Below, one piece after another: positions 8,313 to 18,697 of a stretch of 64,000 bases of DNA (position 1 is its first letter; every line of letters begins with the position of its first letter). The position numbers were made by a program, and so were the translations under genes. Location: positions 1 to 64,000 of the forward strand of contig NZ_JAMFLZ010000010.1 of NCBI RefSeq assembly GCF_023502325.1. The letters run 5' to 3'. The notes beneath the pieces were generated by a model. It searched no databases. It saw nothing but the letters and a program-made list of their open reading frames with translations, and was not told the origin of the DNA. This stretch comes from Wocania_A spongiicola (GTDB lineage: Bacteria; Bacteroidota; Bacteroidia; Flavobacteriales; Flavobacteriaceae).

Positions 8313-9113
8313 TTAACTTTCTTTTCTAGTTGGTCTAGGGTCATATTGTATTGTATTATTCATATAACCGCCATCAATATACAGATCAGCACCATGAATA
8401 TATGAGGCCAAATCACTAGCCAGAAATGCTACAGAATTGGCAACATCATTAACTTCTCCTATATTTCCCGAAGGAATCCATTTTTCGAATTTATCTCGTC
8501 CAAAATTGTTTATTTCTTCTCTATTCATACTGGTTTCAATCGCTCCTGGAGCAACAGATATGACCCTGATATTACTCTCTGCCAATTCTAAGGACAAACA
8601 TTTAGAAAACATTTTAAGACCTGCTTTTGCCGAACAATAATGAATTAGCCCTTTCCTTGGTACCACATCATGAATTGAAGAAATATTAATAATAACACCT
8701 CCGCCTGTTTTCTCCATTCTTAATCCTGCTTGTTGCGCACACAACCAAGGCCCTTTTAAATTAATATCTATAATTTTATCCCACTCCTCCTCTGTTAGAT
8801 CTAGTACATGATTGATAGTTTCTACTCCTGCATTGTTTACCAATATATCTACCCCTCCCATTTTTTCATCAACAGTTAAAAACATTTTTTTTACGTCGCT
8901 ACTTTTAGCTACATTGGCATAAACTGACCATGCTTGAACACCGTAGTTTTTTTTTAATTCAGAAACCAATTCTTCTGCTTTTTCTTTATTGCTATAATAA
9001 TTAACAAGCACATCGGCGCCACATGCTGCTAACTTTATGCAAATTCCTGCTCCAATACCCTGACTACCTCCCGTAACCAAAGCCTTTTTTCCTCTTAAAT
9101 CTATGCTCTCCAT
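8313..9113 (-). CDS. SDR-family sugar dehydrogenase, glucose-1-dehydrogenase-like
   Basis: This 266-residue protein is a classical short-chain dehydrogenase. It has the cofactor motif TGGSQGIG (14-21), NNAG (93-96), the catalytic serine at 145/146, and Tyr159/Lys163 in HYCSAKAG. The stretches NNAGVE, SSIHDVVP and PGAIETSMN resemble Bacillus-type glucose 1-dehydrogenase more than fatty-acid reductases. Glucose dehydrogenases oxidise an aldose at C1 to the lactone. With the lactonase 60 bp downstream and mannonate dehydratase in the same locus, mannose is a likely substrate here (inference). No membrane segment or signal is present. Confidence 0.85.
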   Translation of the reverse strand: MESIDLRGKKALVTGGSQGIGAGICIKLAACGADVLVNYYSNKEKAEELVSELKKNYGVQAWSVYANVAKSSDVKKMFLTVDEKMGGVDILVNNAGVETINHVLDLTEEEWDKIIDINLKGPWLCAQQAGLRMEKTGGGVIINISSIHDVVPRKGLIHYCSAKAGLKMFSKCLSLELAESNIRVISVAPGAIETSMNREEINNFGRDKFEKWIPSGNIGEVNDVANSVAFLASDLASYIHGADLYIDGGYMNNTIQYDPRPTRKES

Positions 9114-9132
9114 TTATAAATTCATTTTGATG

Positions 9133-10581
9133 TTATTTTCTAGTTTTTTCTCTCCAGAATCTTTCTATTTCTTCCAATGATTTACCCTTAGTTTCAGGAA
9201 CAAACTTCCATATAAACCAAATGGCCGGAAGTGTTAGCAAAGCGTAAATAAAGAAAGTCCCAGAGGGCATTACTGCTTTTATTAAAACTGGATTGGTAAG
9301 GGTTATTACAAAACCTGTTACCATTAGTGAAAAACTACCTAATGATACTGCCAGTCCTCTTATTCGAGTTGGGAATATCTCACTAATAATAACCCATACA
9401 ATTGGTCCGAAGGAAAAGGCAAAACTTGCCACATACATTAATAATGGAATGATAACAAATTTAGATCCTATCGCAAATAATATCCCTACTCCGGTTAAAG
9501 AGACAAAAGCTCCCATAACGCCAATTAAAAGGAGTTTTTTTCTTCCAAACTTTTCAATATTCATAATGGCAACAAAAGTAAATGCACAATTTACTATGCC
9601 TACCAATACGGCTCCTAAAAAAGAACTTTCAACACTATTAATAGATTCATTGATGATATTGGGTGCAAAATACATGATAGCAGCAATACCACTTAAGTGG
9701 GCAAACATGGGCAGCAGTATCCCAATCCAAAGTGGAATTCTTAAAAATGGCTGAAACAATTCTTTTATACCACCTTTTTCAGAACCCACCATTTCTTTTA
9801 TCTCAGCCATTTGTAATTCGGCATGCTCTTTTCCGTTGATTTTTATCATAATTTGCATGGCCTCATTATACCGCTCTTTAGAAACCAACCACCTTGGTGT
9901 TTCGGGAACCACAAAAAGAAGGGTTAAAAATAGTAGCGCAATTGGTATTTCGGTACCAAACATACCACGCCACAGTTCATCTACAAACAACCAATTAAAG
10001 AAACCTGAAGGTGCATTAGAAATAACACCCGCAGCACTTCCTGCATGATTTAAAACGATCCAATCCACCAAAAACGCCAATAGAATTCCCAACGTTATAG
10101 AAAGTTGGTACAACGAAACCATTTTACCCCTGTTCTGTGGCAATGATAGCTCTGAGATATAAATGGGTGCCACAACAGATGTAATACCGACACCTATGCC
10201 CCCAATAATGCGAACAACTAACAAAAAATTAAACGCCTGTCCTACCTCTGATGTAACCCACATTGGGTTTTCTAAATCACCCAAAAACTGAGGAGGCAGC
10301 ATAGAACCCAATGCAGAAATGGTTAAACAAACAGCAGCAATAATTAAGGCCTTTTTCCTGCCTAAGCGATCCGTAATCATCCCAGAGACAATACATCCAA
10401 AAATGGTTCCCAGAAGTGCCGAGGAAACAACCCATCCAAGCATTACGGGAGTTAATTGAAACTGTTGTTCCAGAAAGGTATTACAACCGGATATTATGGC
10501 AGTATCATAGCCGAAAAGAAAGCCTCCTATAGTTGAGACAAAACTGATTCCTAAGAGGTATTTAGACGTTTTGGTTTTCAT
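9133..10581 (-). CDS. MFS sugar transporter, sugar-porter family (XylE-like)
   Basis: This is an inner-membrane permease of 482 residues with about 12 hydrophobic segments. Marks are GFLFGYDTAIISG in segment 1, DRLGRKK, PETPRWL after segment 6, EKFGRKK and PETKGKSLEEIE at the end. An insertion near residues 98-116 (PPQFLGDLENPMW) is like that seen in the larger XylE-type members. It lies 2 bp after the esterase gene, so the two are co-transcribed and probably act in sequence: deacetylation outside, then sugar import. It is only distantly related to the MFS protein at 4566. Confidence 0.88.
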   Translation of the reverse strand: MKTKTSKYLLGISFVSTIGGFLFGYDTAIISGCNTFLEQQFQLTPVMLGWVVSSALLGTIFGCIVSGMITDRLGRKKALIIAAVCLTISALGSMLPPQFLGDLENPMWVTSEVGQAFNFLLVVRIIGGIGVGITSVVAPIYISELSLPQNRGKMVSLYQLSITLGILLAFLVDWIVLNHAGSAAGVISNAPSGFFNWLFVDELWRGMFGTEIPIALLFLTLLFVVPETPRWLVSKERYNEAMQIMIKINGKEHAELQMAEIKEMVGSEKGGIKELFQPFLRIPLWIGILLPMFAHLSGIAAIMYFAPNIINESINSVESSFLGAVLVGIVNCAFTFVAIMNIEKFGRKKLLLIGVMGAFVSLTGVGILFAIGSKFVIIPLLMYVASFAFSFGPIVWVIISEIFPTRIRGLAVSLGSFSLMVTGFVITLTNPVLIKAVMPSGTFFIYALLTLPAIWFIWKFVPETKGKSLEEIERFWREKTRK

Positions 10582-10583
10582 GT

Positions 10584-11507
10584 TTATTCATTATTTAATT
10601 CATAAAGAAGACTAGCAAATGATTCTCCTAAGCTTATATACCCAGCACTATTGTAATGTGCGCCGTCTGAATATCCGTAATCTTTAGTGTCTCTTACAAT
10701 TGCTGCATTTTTATCTATTCTTGCATATTTTTCTTGAGCATATTGAACTAACTCACCATATTTCCACATTTTCCCTTCTTTATTCATTCCTGAATCCGAT
10801 ATTTTTCCAATAACAACAGGTAAATCATCCTTATGCAATGCGGCACGAATAAGGTCCATCAACCTCTTAAGATTTGTATAATATCGCAATGCTACTTCTT
10901 CAGTATGAAGTGCATCGCTTTCTCCTTGCATCCAAACAATTCCTGAGGGTATTAATCGATCAGAGTGGCCATCACCGTCTATATCTGATATTGCATACGC
11001 CTTATGCATAGTTCTGAGAAAAAAATCATATTGATTGATTCCCATTTTGTCTTTATCACCATTATAATCAGGATCCCAAGATGCAACTTTCTGAATACTG
11101 TCAATTGAAGTCCCTCCATGAGAATATTTAATAATTGCAATTTTCTGATCGGGGTAAATTTCCTGCATCCTTTTTGCAAAGGAAATTTCGACTCCGAACA
11201 AATTAGACATTATATTTTTATGCCCATCGAATGAAAACATTTCACCATGACCCGGTTTCAATTTTTCCCATTTTCCAAGTCCTGCCAATGAATCATTAAC
11301 CACGCTAGGGGTACCATGAAAAATAAAAACATTTGCAAACTCTTGATTTAAGGACTTTGGCAAATCTTTATTGATACCATATCCAACCATATTTGACTGA
11401 CCTCCCAAAAAGAAAACTCTAATCCCGTCCGTTTCTTTATGCTGACCGAACATAATGAATGGAAGAACCATAAAAATTAATACTACTCTTAGTCTAATAT
11501 CTCTCAT
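10584..11507 (-). CDS. SGNH-type carbohydrate acetylesterase (sialate O-acetylesterase-like)
   Basis: This 307-residue protein has a signal peptide ending near residue 21 (FGQ), Ser38 in LGGQSNM, WMQGESD and a closing SDGAHYN. It closely matches the esterase at 5872-6828, including IFHGTP, GLGKWEKL, PGHGEMFS and GGTSIDS. The duplicated esterases may act on different acetyl positions or glycans. It is followed after 2 bp by the MFS gene and preceded by the RraA-like gene after 13 bp. Periplasmic location is inferred from the signal peptide. Confidence 0.85.
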   Translation of the reverse strand: MRDIRLRVVLIFMVLPFIMFGQHKETDGIRVFFLGGQSNMVGYGINKDLPKSLNQEFANVFIFHGTPSVVNDSLAGLGKWEKLKPGHGEMFSFDGHKNIMSNLFGVEISFAKRMQEIYPDQKIAIIKYSHGGTSIDSIQKVASWDPDYNGDKDKMGINQYDFFLRTMHKAYAISDIDGDGHSDRLIPSGIVWMQGESDALHTEEVALRYYTNLKRLMDLIRAALHKDDLPVVIGKISDSGMNKEGKMWKYGELVQYAQEKYARIDKNAAIVRDTKDYGYSDGAHYNSAGYISLGESFASLLYELNNE

Positions 11508-11520
11508 AAAAGAAAATTAT

Positions 11521-12213
11521 TTACATAATACCAAACTTATTGAAAGCATCTACAGTACTCATACCATTCTCTAAGGCTTGTTTTACCAATTTTTCTCCTC
11601 TAGCTTTTTCAATCGCGCCAGTAAAAGCTTCGGCAACCACTTTTTCAGGCACTACCAATACACCATCCCGATCTCCGTAAATGATATCTCCGGGATGGAT
11701 GCGTACACCTTCTATTTCAATAGGGACACGATAGTCTATAACTTTACCCCTAGGCCCTTGATCCTGTGCATAACCTCCATAGGAAAATGTAGGAAAATCA
11801 AGATTCAAAATTTCATTTGTATCCCTAGACCAGCCGTGTAAAACAGCACCCGAAGCTTTCAATTTTATAGCTCTAGTACTCATTAAACCACCCCAAAGAG
11901 CATATCTTGGGGAAGATCCCGAACAGATATATACCTCGTTTTCTTGAAGACTATCTAAGGCTTCAAACATAATTCCAAAGGGTTTTTTCATCATTGGATT
12001 GTTAGTTACCTCTGCAGTCTCTTCAAAAACATCAGCTTCCAAAACTGGCATAGCTCTACCTATAACCACAAAATCATCACGCAACGGTTTTATGGTTGGT
12101 GGTAAAAATTGATGTTGAAGCCCTAGTTTATCCAAAATATCGCCGACAAGAGCCACAAAAAGTTCCTTTTTTGCAATATCAAAAAGCTCTTTATCATCTT
12201 TCCATAAATTCAT
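11521..12213 (-). CDS. RraA-family protein (possible oxo-acid aldolase)
   Basis: This 230-residue cytoplasmic protein has the RraA fold marks: GDILDKLG, GGLMSTRAIKLKASGAVLHGWSRD, and GDRDGVLVVP near residue 184. The family includes the RNase E regulator RraA and, in catabolic operons, metal-dependent aldolases acting on 4-hydroxy-2-oxo acids. The GWSRD region corresponds to the substrate and metal site of the aldolases. In this locus a role in handling a keto acid made from mannonate is possible but unproven. Spacing to the cupin gene upstream is 6 bp, so both belong to one transcript. Confidence 0.8.
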   Translation of the reverse strand: MNLWKDDKELFDIAKKELFVALVGDILDKLGLQHQFLPPTIKPLRDDFVVIGRAMPVLEADVFEETAEVTNNPMMKKPFGIMFEALDSLQENEVYICSGSSPRYALWGGLMSTRAIKLKASGAVLHGWSRDTNEILNLDFPTFSYGGYAQDQGPRGKVIDYRVPIEIEGVRIHPGDIIYGDRDGVLVVPEKVVAEAFTGAIEKARGEKLVKQALENGMSTVDAFNKFGIM

Positions 12214-12219
12214 AATTCT

Positions 12220-12669
12220 CTATTTTTTTAATCTATTATTAGTTAGTACTTTATTAACTTCAACACGCATAGCAGACAGCTGCTCTAAATCCAGTTTATA
12301 ATACTCAAAATCAGACAGATGCGTATTAGCTTTTTCTACAATCAACACCTTACTTTCCTTTTCCATCGCAATATTATGCCAAGTACCCTTAGGTACATTA
12401 TACGTCACCATAGGCTTCATATATTCGGCAGTAAAACTCAAACGGTTATTTTCAAATACCGCAGCTATCAATACCGCCTCGCCTTCCAGTAATACAAAAA
12501 CTTCATCTGTTTCATAATGGACATCTATCTTTTCTATATTTTTGATGTCCTGATCTTCAATATAATTTAATTGTGCTACCTGCCAATCGCCCTTAATTAA
12601 GAAAGGATGAAACCCTCTTTTTTTAATGATAAACTGCTGAATTGTTCCTTCCTTATTTATTTTATGCAT
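12220..12669 (-). CDS. Small cupin-domain protein
   Basis: This 149-residue single-cupin protein has motif 1 around HYETDEVFVLLEGEA and motif 2 around VPKGTWHNIAMEKESKVLIVE. The His and Glu of motif 1 and the His of motif 2 could hold a metal. Such proteins act as sugar isomerases, epimerases, lyases or binding proteins; the sequence alone does not decide. It lies 24 bp after the first GH38 gene and 6 bp before the RraA-like gene, pointing to a role in the breakdown of the released sugar. Confidence 0.75.
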   Translation of the reverse strand: MHKINKEGTIQQFIIKKRGFHPFLIKGDWQVAQLNYIEDQDIKNIEKIDVHYETDEVFVLLEGEAVLIAAVFENNRLSFTAEYMKPMVTYNVPKGTWHNIAMEKESKVLIVEKANTHLSDFEYYKLDLEQLSAMRVEVNKVLTNNRLKK

Positions 12670-12693
12670 ATATTTTTAATATTTAATCCCATT

Positions 12694-15636
12694 TTACTTT
12701 TTCAATATGAGCATATAGGTATCAATGGCATTCATGCCTATATTAATGCTAATTTCCGTACCTGTTTGGGCTTCAATAGTTTTTTCCTCCTTTTCTATCA
12801 AATTTACCTTAATCAACTCCTTGCATTCTTCGGGTAGTTTTATTGTTACCTGTTTATCCTTTCCTTCCATTTCTACCAAACGCACTATAATACCCTTACC
12901 ATCTTCACTCCTTTTAACAGTGCTAATGCGCACCATGGGATCGGACACTTCAAAAAAACCAGTGTTTTCTCCTAATACTCCTTTAGTGTTAAGGTTTTGT
13001 TTTAAAACAGTCCATAATTTATGATTGGAAGCGGTACCAAACTGGTAAGGTATACTTTCACTTGGATTATGCGATGTCATTGAAAACTTAAAATGGTGGT
13101 CTCCTGTTTGATGGTACCAATTTCCTTCCCCATGACAACTTTTATGCGATGACAAAAGAATCCCCTGTAATACAGAATAATCTACTGCTTCGCGAGTGGG
13201 ATCAATCCAGTCTGCCAAAGCAACATCTGTAGCAAGCGTCACGCCAAATGTTTCATTCTCCGAACTAATAAAATTCATTACCTCCCTCGGGTGAATGGCA
13301 TCAGGTTTTTGATCGTATGTACCGCCCCAAGCCCAACCCATAGGAGCTTCCTTCATTTCGGTTTTACCTACTTCGGCTATGGCCAAAGGCACTTCATATT
13401 TAATCTTTGCATCTTTGGTATTAATAGGAAGCGCAAAACGGAATTCGCGATTATGGGTACCATCCCAGTTGAGTAAATCAACAAAAAAATCAATCTTCTT
13501 GTCTTGATGATACACACGTATCCTTTGAACTACTTGGGCATGTTTGAATTTGGTTCGTGTTTCATATTCCGTAAAAACTTCCCCATCCACCAAAACACTC
13601 CAATTTGAAGGATTGGCGCTCGTTATTTCATAAGTCGCATTATATGAATTTCCATTGGGGTCAAATACACCATTCATTTTAGGCTCCGTCATTTGCGTAA
13701 ATTCACCAGCGCCATTACCATCGTATTCCAGCATCATCACATCGCCACCAGAGAACTTTGTTGTATTCAAAACTTCTTTGTTTAAAACGTGGTCATATAA
13801 ATATGTAATTCCTCCGTTACCAAGATGCATCGTGTAATACGCATTGGACAACATATTTGGTGCTATTTTTTTATTGACTCCCGAACTATTGGCAGCTCCA
13901 CGCTTTAAATAGAATGTTTTATATCCAATGGAAGGAATATCCGAAGCATAAAAGTGTAATTTGTTTTTGTCCGATGCACTAGCCTGTGATGGCACCATTT
14001 TTCCATTATTATCTACAACATGGTATTTGTTTGCATTCGCTATGGTAACAGATGCCAATCCACTTCGTTTCCACGAAAGATCATTATATACCACTATGGC
14101 ATTCTTCTTATTGGTCTTGATATTTTTAGAAATACCTTTCAGGGATTTCCCAACCAACCTATCCGCTTCATTTGCAGCAAACTCCAATTTTGATTTAAAT
14201 ATACTATCGGTTATATGGCCATTTTTACCTCCCCAACCATGATCCGGGTAAATAGACTCCTCAAAAGCCTTGGACAAATCGTCTTGAGGGTAATTTGCAA
14301 AACTATTGTTCAATATGGATTCAACGGCACCAAATATCTCGGCCGAGGGCAACAATCTACCGGCTTTTCTTGAAGCTGTTATGGCTTTGTGATGACCGGG
14401 ACCATGGATATATGCCCAGATATTGGGACGATCCCCTTCAAGATCTTCAAAGTCAGCGTTTGGGTTTCTAACATCAGATAGAAAATCCGCCACCGTCGAA
14501 TGCCTTAAAGTCGGAATTTTAGCTCCTGTCTTGGAAATGATGGTATTCCATTCCTTAACAAGCTTACCATAATCTGTTGGACCAGAAGCATCGTTACTAA
14601 TTACAATAGCAAAATGTGGTGAGAGCTTGCGTTCCCTATAATAATCACTCCAAATTTTAACCCTGTTCTGAATTTTATGCATGGCTTCAATGGCATCCTC
14701 ATCAAAAAGCTTATAAAACATAGCTGCCCAACCATAATTGCCCGGTGAATATGTAAGTACTGAAGAACCATCTGGTGAATGCCAATCGAAAAAGCCTTCT
14801 TTCATTCTAGAAACAAATAGGTTTTTGACCCCTGATTTTGCTAATATCTGCGGAAATTGCAATGTTCTCCCGGGAACATCGGTATTAAAGGCTGTTTCCT
14901 CATTGATCCCATCAAAGTTGTTTTTAATCCATAATTTACCAAAATACATTTCCCTGATCAATTGTTCCCCTGTTTGCATTCCTTCATAAGGCTGATTGTA
15001 AGTGGCCCCCCAAGTAAACCTTCCCTCCCGATAGCGTTCTATTACTTCTTCCTTTCGTTCTGGTTGATCCTCAATAAACTCTTTGAGGTTTAAGGCTTGT
15101 TCCATGCCGAAATAATAATGCTCATCTGTCTTCATAATATCAAGAGCTGGTGCGATGATATCATTTATTCGTTCATGTCGGCAATATTCTGGGGTATCCA
15201 TCCATGCTATATCCTGATGTGAAGACGCAATAATATGAAAGGTTCCTTCTTTAAAATAATCCCAATCTGAAGTAACCAAAGGCGTAAATAATTGCTCCTT
15301 GTTAGCGTCCCTTTTTTTGCCAACAAACTTTATAATCCCAGCTTCACCTATAACCGGTAACCAAACCTTAGCCTTTCCGCCTTCAACTTCTATTTGAAAC
15401 GTTCGACCATCCTGAAAAATTACTTTTTCATAACTGTCTTTAGAATCTATATCTAAAGTTCCTTTAACTAAAATATTAGTTCCTATGTATTCATACTTAT
15501 AAGGTTTCTCATATTCAATTGAAACGGTAGCCTTGTTTGATGAATTTTGAGAAAACCCAAATCCCATTATCAATACAAAAAAAATAGTGCAAATATTATA
15601 TTTCATCATTAAATTATTTTTACTTATTGAACTCAT
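12694..15636 (-). CDS. GH38 alpha-mannosidase, secreted
   Basis: This large protein (980 residues) shows the GH38 catalytic layout. The metal motif HQDIAW is at 140-145 and the nucleophile is Asp253 in FNTDVPG, with a beta-rich carboxy-terminal half as in the family. A signal peptide runs from Met11 (MKYN) to about residue 30, so the real start is more likely the ATG at 15609 or 15606 than the one at 15636. It should cleave alpha-mannosidic bonds in the periplasm or at the surface. It follows the second GH38 gene by 40 bp. The two GH38 proteins are far apart in sequence, which suggests different linkages or positions. Confidence 0.88.
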   Translation of the reverse strand: MSSISKNNLMMKYNICTIFFVLIMGFGFSQNSSNKATVSIEYEKPYKYEYIGTNILVKGTLDIDSKDSYEKVIFQDGRTFQIEVEGGKAKVWLPVIGEAGIIKFVGKKRDANKEQLFTPLVTSDWDYFKEGTFHIIASSHQDIAWMDTPEYCRHERINDIIAPALDIMKTDEHYYFGMEQALNLKEFIEDQPERKEEVIERYREGRFTWGATYNQPYEGMQTGEQLIREMYFGKLWIKNNFDGINEETAFNTDVPGRTLQFPQILAKSGVKNLFVSRMKEGFFDWHSPDGSSVLTYSPGNYGWAAMFYKLFDEDAIEAMHKIQNRVKIWSDYYRERKLSPHFAIVISNDASGPTDYGKLVKEWNTIISKTGAKIPTLRHSTVADFLSDVRNPNADFEDLEGDRPNIWAYIHGPGHHKAITASRKAGRLLPSAEIFGAVESILNNSFANYPQDDLSKAFEESIYPDHGWGGKNGHITDSIFKSKLEFAANEADRLVGKSLKGISKNIKTNKKNAIVVYNDLSWKRSGLASVTIANANKYHVVDNNGKMVPSQASASDKNKLHFYASDIPSIGYKTFYLKRGAANSSGVNKKIAPNMLSNAYYTMHLGNGGITYLYDHVLNKEVLNTTKFSGGDVMMLEYDGNGAGEFTQMTEPKMNGVFDPNGNSYNATYEITSANPSNWSVLVDGEVFTEYETRTKFKHAQVVQRIRVYHQDKKIDFFVDLLNWDGTHNREFRFALPINTKDAKIKYEVPLAIAEVGKTEMKEAPMGWAWGGTYDQKPDAIHPREVMNFISSENETFGVTLATDVALADWIDPTREAVDYSVLQGILLSSHKSCHGEGNWYHQTGDHHFKFSMTSHNPSESIPYQFGTASNHKLWTVLKQNLNTKGVLGENTGFFEVSDPMVRISTVKRSEDGKGIIVRLVEMEGKDKQVTIKLPEECKELIKVNLIEKEEKTIEAQTGTEISINIGMNAIDTYMLILKK

Positions 15637-15676
15637 CTTGATCTTTTATAAAACTATTATTTGTTTCTTTATTAAT

Positions 15677-18600
15677 TTACCAAACTATTTTAAGCGTTAT
15701 AAAATCAGTTGGTGGCACTGCTATAGCATCTTTAACCACTTCCCCTAAACTATCATCCTTCATATTGTATTTATAAACCCCTAATGGTAGTTTACTTTTC
15801 CAGTTTAAACGAACATTCTCTATATGGTTTGATAAAGAGCGTAGTCTTATTAGGGCCGATTTGCCATCTTTACTGGTTTTAAAAACTGTAGCAAACACTA
15901 AAGGATTGCCCTCAATTTCTAAAATTTGTGCTAAATCAAAATCTTCTGTAATCGTTGTTGCTATTAAAGGCTGAAACTGCTCATTTCCAAAATGATTTGC
16001 CTTGGCAATGTCACTTTTTGTATTATATGGAAGTATTGCATATTTAAAACTGTGTATTCCTTCCTGACTTAACTGGAAATTGGTATGCCAATGATTATTC
16101 ATAGCCCATGAATATATAGTCCCATTAGGATTTAGTTTATCTACCCATTGCTTAGATTCAAAAGCAGAGCCTATTATATTTGCTCTAATATCACCGACCT
16201 CAAATACTGGCACGTCTAAAGACGTCCACGCGATACTCTTATCCCCTTCTGAAACATCTACCCAGCGTCTGGCTGTTATCCAATTCCTATTAGCGCCTAA
16301 TAACTGTTCCTTTTCAATTTCCATTTTACCCCATGGTATGTCTACAATTATTTCCGGATCTTCCATATTAAAAGCAAAACCAAAGTGTACACCTTCCTTA
16401 TCGGTAGTTCTTATCTTATCTACTATATTGTTAATTTCTATATGTGCCTCATTCTTATAAAGTGAAACCTCCCTTACTAGCTTGTGCACTCCTTCCGCTG
16501 AAGATTCTATAACAATTTTAGTCATCAAAGGACCATTTTCTTTTATAAAATACTTGTTGTTCCTTGTTCCAAATGCCTTATCCGTATTATCATCTTTTTT
16601 TAAATAATGGTAACTGTTAACCGAAAAATTTTCATCTTGTTTTACAAACTCTTCGCCTTCTCTTATTATACTAGATATGTCGCCTGTGTTTTTGTTAATA
16701 GTAACCTTTACAATACCATTGTCTAAAACATTGTCGTTACCTAGGGTAGCTTTTATCTTTTCTTTCTTGTTTGTTAAACGATATTTTTTGCTGCCATATG
16801 CCTTAATCTCATCAACATAAAACAACAGTTCGCCTGTTGATAATTTTTGTGACAACACCTGCCCCCCCTTCTCATCAATAACAGCGTTATAATCTTCACT
16901 TTGTGCTTTCGATAATTTTACTACCCCAGACCGATTCCATGACAACGTATTGAACACTCCTAAAATTTCGCTATTTTCTTTCTCAACGGCAGTTAAAGCC
17001 TGAGATATAAGTTCATGGCTCATTGCCTTTGATTTCTCAAAATGATCAAACTTTACTTGTAAAATATTATCCGATAAAGGTTGTTGGTCTGGAACCATGT
17101 AGCACCAAGTATGTTCAGTTCCTAAAATAACATTTCTCCATGCTTCGTCGAATTTATCCCTATCAACGGGTTTATTGGAGTTTAGCATGGTCCATAATGT
17201 CTCTGCTTGCAATAAACGTTCTTTTGTTTGTCTATTTGTAGCCGTTTGCTTTGCTGCAGTGCCTAGACCATCTGTCCAATATTCAGTGAAATCTCCCTTA
17301 AACGTGGGCAGTTGGTCTCCATACTTTTCCTCAAATGCCTTTAAAATATCTGTGGCTCCGGCAATAACTAATTTAGGGTAAGCATACTCTTCGTTCCAAC
17401 TTTTAACCGCTTCCGGCAAATCAGCATCAATGGGCGTATTATCTGCCATCGCCCAGGACATCACAAAAATGTCATAAGGATAATAATCAGACACCTCTAA
17501 TTGAGGCAGTATTTTATTGATATATGGCTCTATAAAGTTCTCTCTTGGATTATCGGTCTTAACAATCTCCAAGAGCTTCGATGGATCTGTTTGACCAGCC
17601 ATTGATGGCCAATAATCCTTCCCTTTTATTAGTGCTCCAGGATTATAGCTCCCTGCTTGTAGGAAAAGCATCTTGTTTTTTCCATTGGCATCTGCCCACC
17701 AAAATGGTTTAAAACTATGCTTAGTAGAACGTCCAACTCTATCATATCCATTATTAAATGAAAGGCAATATTTTATCCCTAATTTTGAGGCCACGGGAAC
17801 TATACCCCAGGTCATTCCAGGAACGTCCACCTGAACGAATGTCTCTATTGGCTTTCCAGTAAGTTTTTCATATTTTTTACTAAACTTAAAAAACTCAATG
17901 AGCTCTTCTCCGTTTGTGTCTGTTGTTAACAGATTTGCATAACCTGCATCCAACCTTAGATAGCCTTTTTGGATACCTTCTACTATCCTATTCTTTTCTT
18001 CTGCCGAGGCCTTATTGAAGTACCTTTCAATCGGCCAAAGTCCTTCTGGATTCCATAAATACTTAGCCCCTTCTGGATAATGAGCTGTTTTTTCACCTAA
18101 CTTAACGCCGTTTACCAAATTACGTGTATGGATTATTTCACAATTCGCTTGTGTATTAGTATATCCAATATCAATGTGTGAATGTGGATACAAATAAACC
18201 GTCCATAACCTTTTTTTAGGAACGACTATCCTTTTTGTAATGGTTTGAAACTTGGTTTTAATATGAATATCAATACTCGCATCATTACCAATAGAAACCC
18301 CTTCTGGAAGCAACAAGGGATATGTATCTTCTCCAGGCACTACATTTAAAACGGTTATTGATTTCCTTTTTTCAGAGGTGAAAGTTACTTGTATGTCTCC
18401 GTTATACGTATTATTATTAAAAACTAATTTCACTTCCCTACCTATACTTCCTTTTTTATGGTATTTAAAATAGGGGTGCACTATAAAGGTAATACTGTCG
18501 TTTATAGCTGTTGTTAATCTTTTGTCTTCAGGCATATTGAAAAAATCTGTATATACCTTACCAGTAAGATTGTTCTCGACATCATCTTCAGGGTTTGCCG

Positions 18601-18697
18601 TATTATTTTCTTTCTTTACCTCTTTGTTATGCACACAGGAAATACTTAGTAATATTCCATATAAAGCTAACACGACCAAACTTCTCTTAAACTTCAT
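15677..18697 (-). CDS. GH38 alpha-mannosidase, lipoprotein
   Basis: This is a 1006-residue protein with a lipoprotein signal: hydrophobic stretch 5-20 and lipobox LSISC with Cys21. Catalytic marks of GH38 are HSHIDIGYT (172-180), giving His174 and Asp176 of the metal site, and nucleophile Asp291 in VQVDVPG. The carboxy-terminal half is the beta-sandwich region of the family. It is the first gene after a 283-bp gap and may begin a second transcription unit of the locus. The lipid anchor suggests action at the outer membrane or periplasm on oligosaccharides brought in by SusCD (inference). Confidence 0.88.
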   Translation of the reverse strand: MKFKRSLVVLALYGILLSISCVHNKEVKKENNTANPEDDVENNLTGKVYTDFFNMPEDKRLTTAINDSITFIVHPYFKYHKKGSIGREVKLVFNNNTYNGDIQVTFTSEKRKSITVLNVVPGEDTYPLLLPEGVSIGNDASIDIHIKTKFQTITKRIVVPKKRLWTVYLYPHSHIDIGYTNTQANCEIIHTRNLVNGVKLGEKTAHYPEGAKYLWNPEGLWPIERYFNKASAEEKNRIVEGIQKGYLRLDAGYANLLTTDTNGEELIEFFKFSKKYEKLTGKPIETFVQVDVPGMTWGIVPVASKLGIKYCLSFNNGYDRVGRSTKHSFKPFWWADANGKNKMLFLQAGSYNPGALIKGKDYWPSMAGQTDPSKLLEIVKTDNPRENFIEPYINKILPQLEVSDYYPYDIFVMSWAMADNTPIDADLPEAVKSWNEEYAYPKLVIAGATDILKAFEEKYGDQLPTFKGDFTEYWTDGLGTAAKQTATNRQTKERLLQAETLWTMLNSNKPVDRDKFDEAWRNVILGTEHTWCYMVPDQQPLSDNILQVKFDHFEKSKAMSHELISQALTAVEKENSEILGVFNTLSWNRSGVVKLSKAQSEDYNAVIDEKGGQVLSQKLSTGELLFYVDEIKAYGSKKYRLTNKKEKIKATLGNDNVLDNGIVKVTINKNTGDISSIIREGEEFVKQDENFSVNSYHYLKKDDNTDKAFGTRNNKYFIKENGPLMTKIVIESSAEGVHKLVREVSLYKNEAHIEINNIVDKIRTTDKEGVHFGFAFNMEDPEIIVDIPWGKMEIEKEQLLGANRNWITARRWVDVSEGDKSIAWTSLDVPVFEVGDIRANIIGSAFESKQWVDKLNPNGTIYSWAMNNHWHTNFQLSQEGIHSFKYAILPYNTKSDIAKANHFGNEQFQPLIATTITEDFDLAQILEIEGNPLVFATVFKTSKDGKSALIRLRSLSNHIENVRLNWKSKLPLGVYKYNMKDDSLGEVVKDAIAVPPTDFITLKIVW

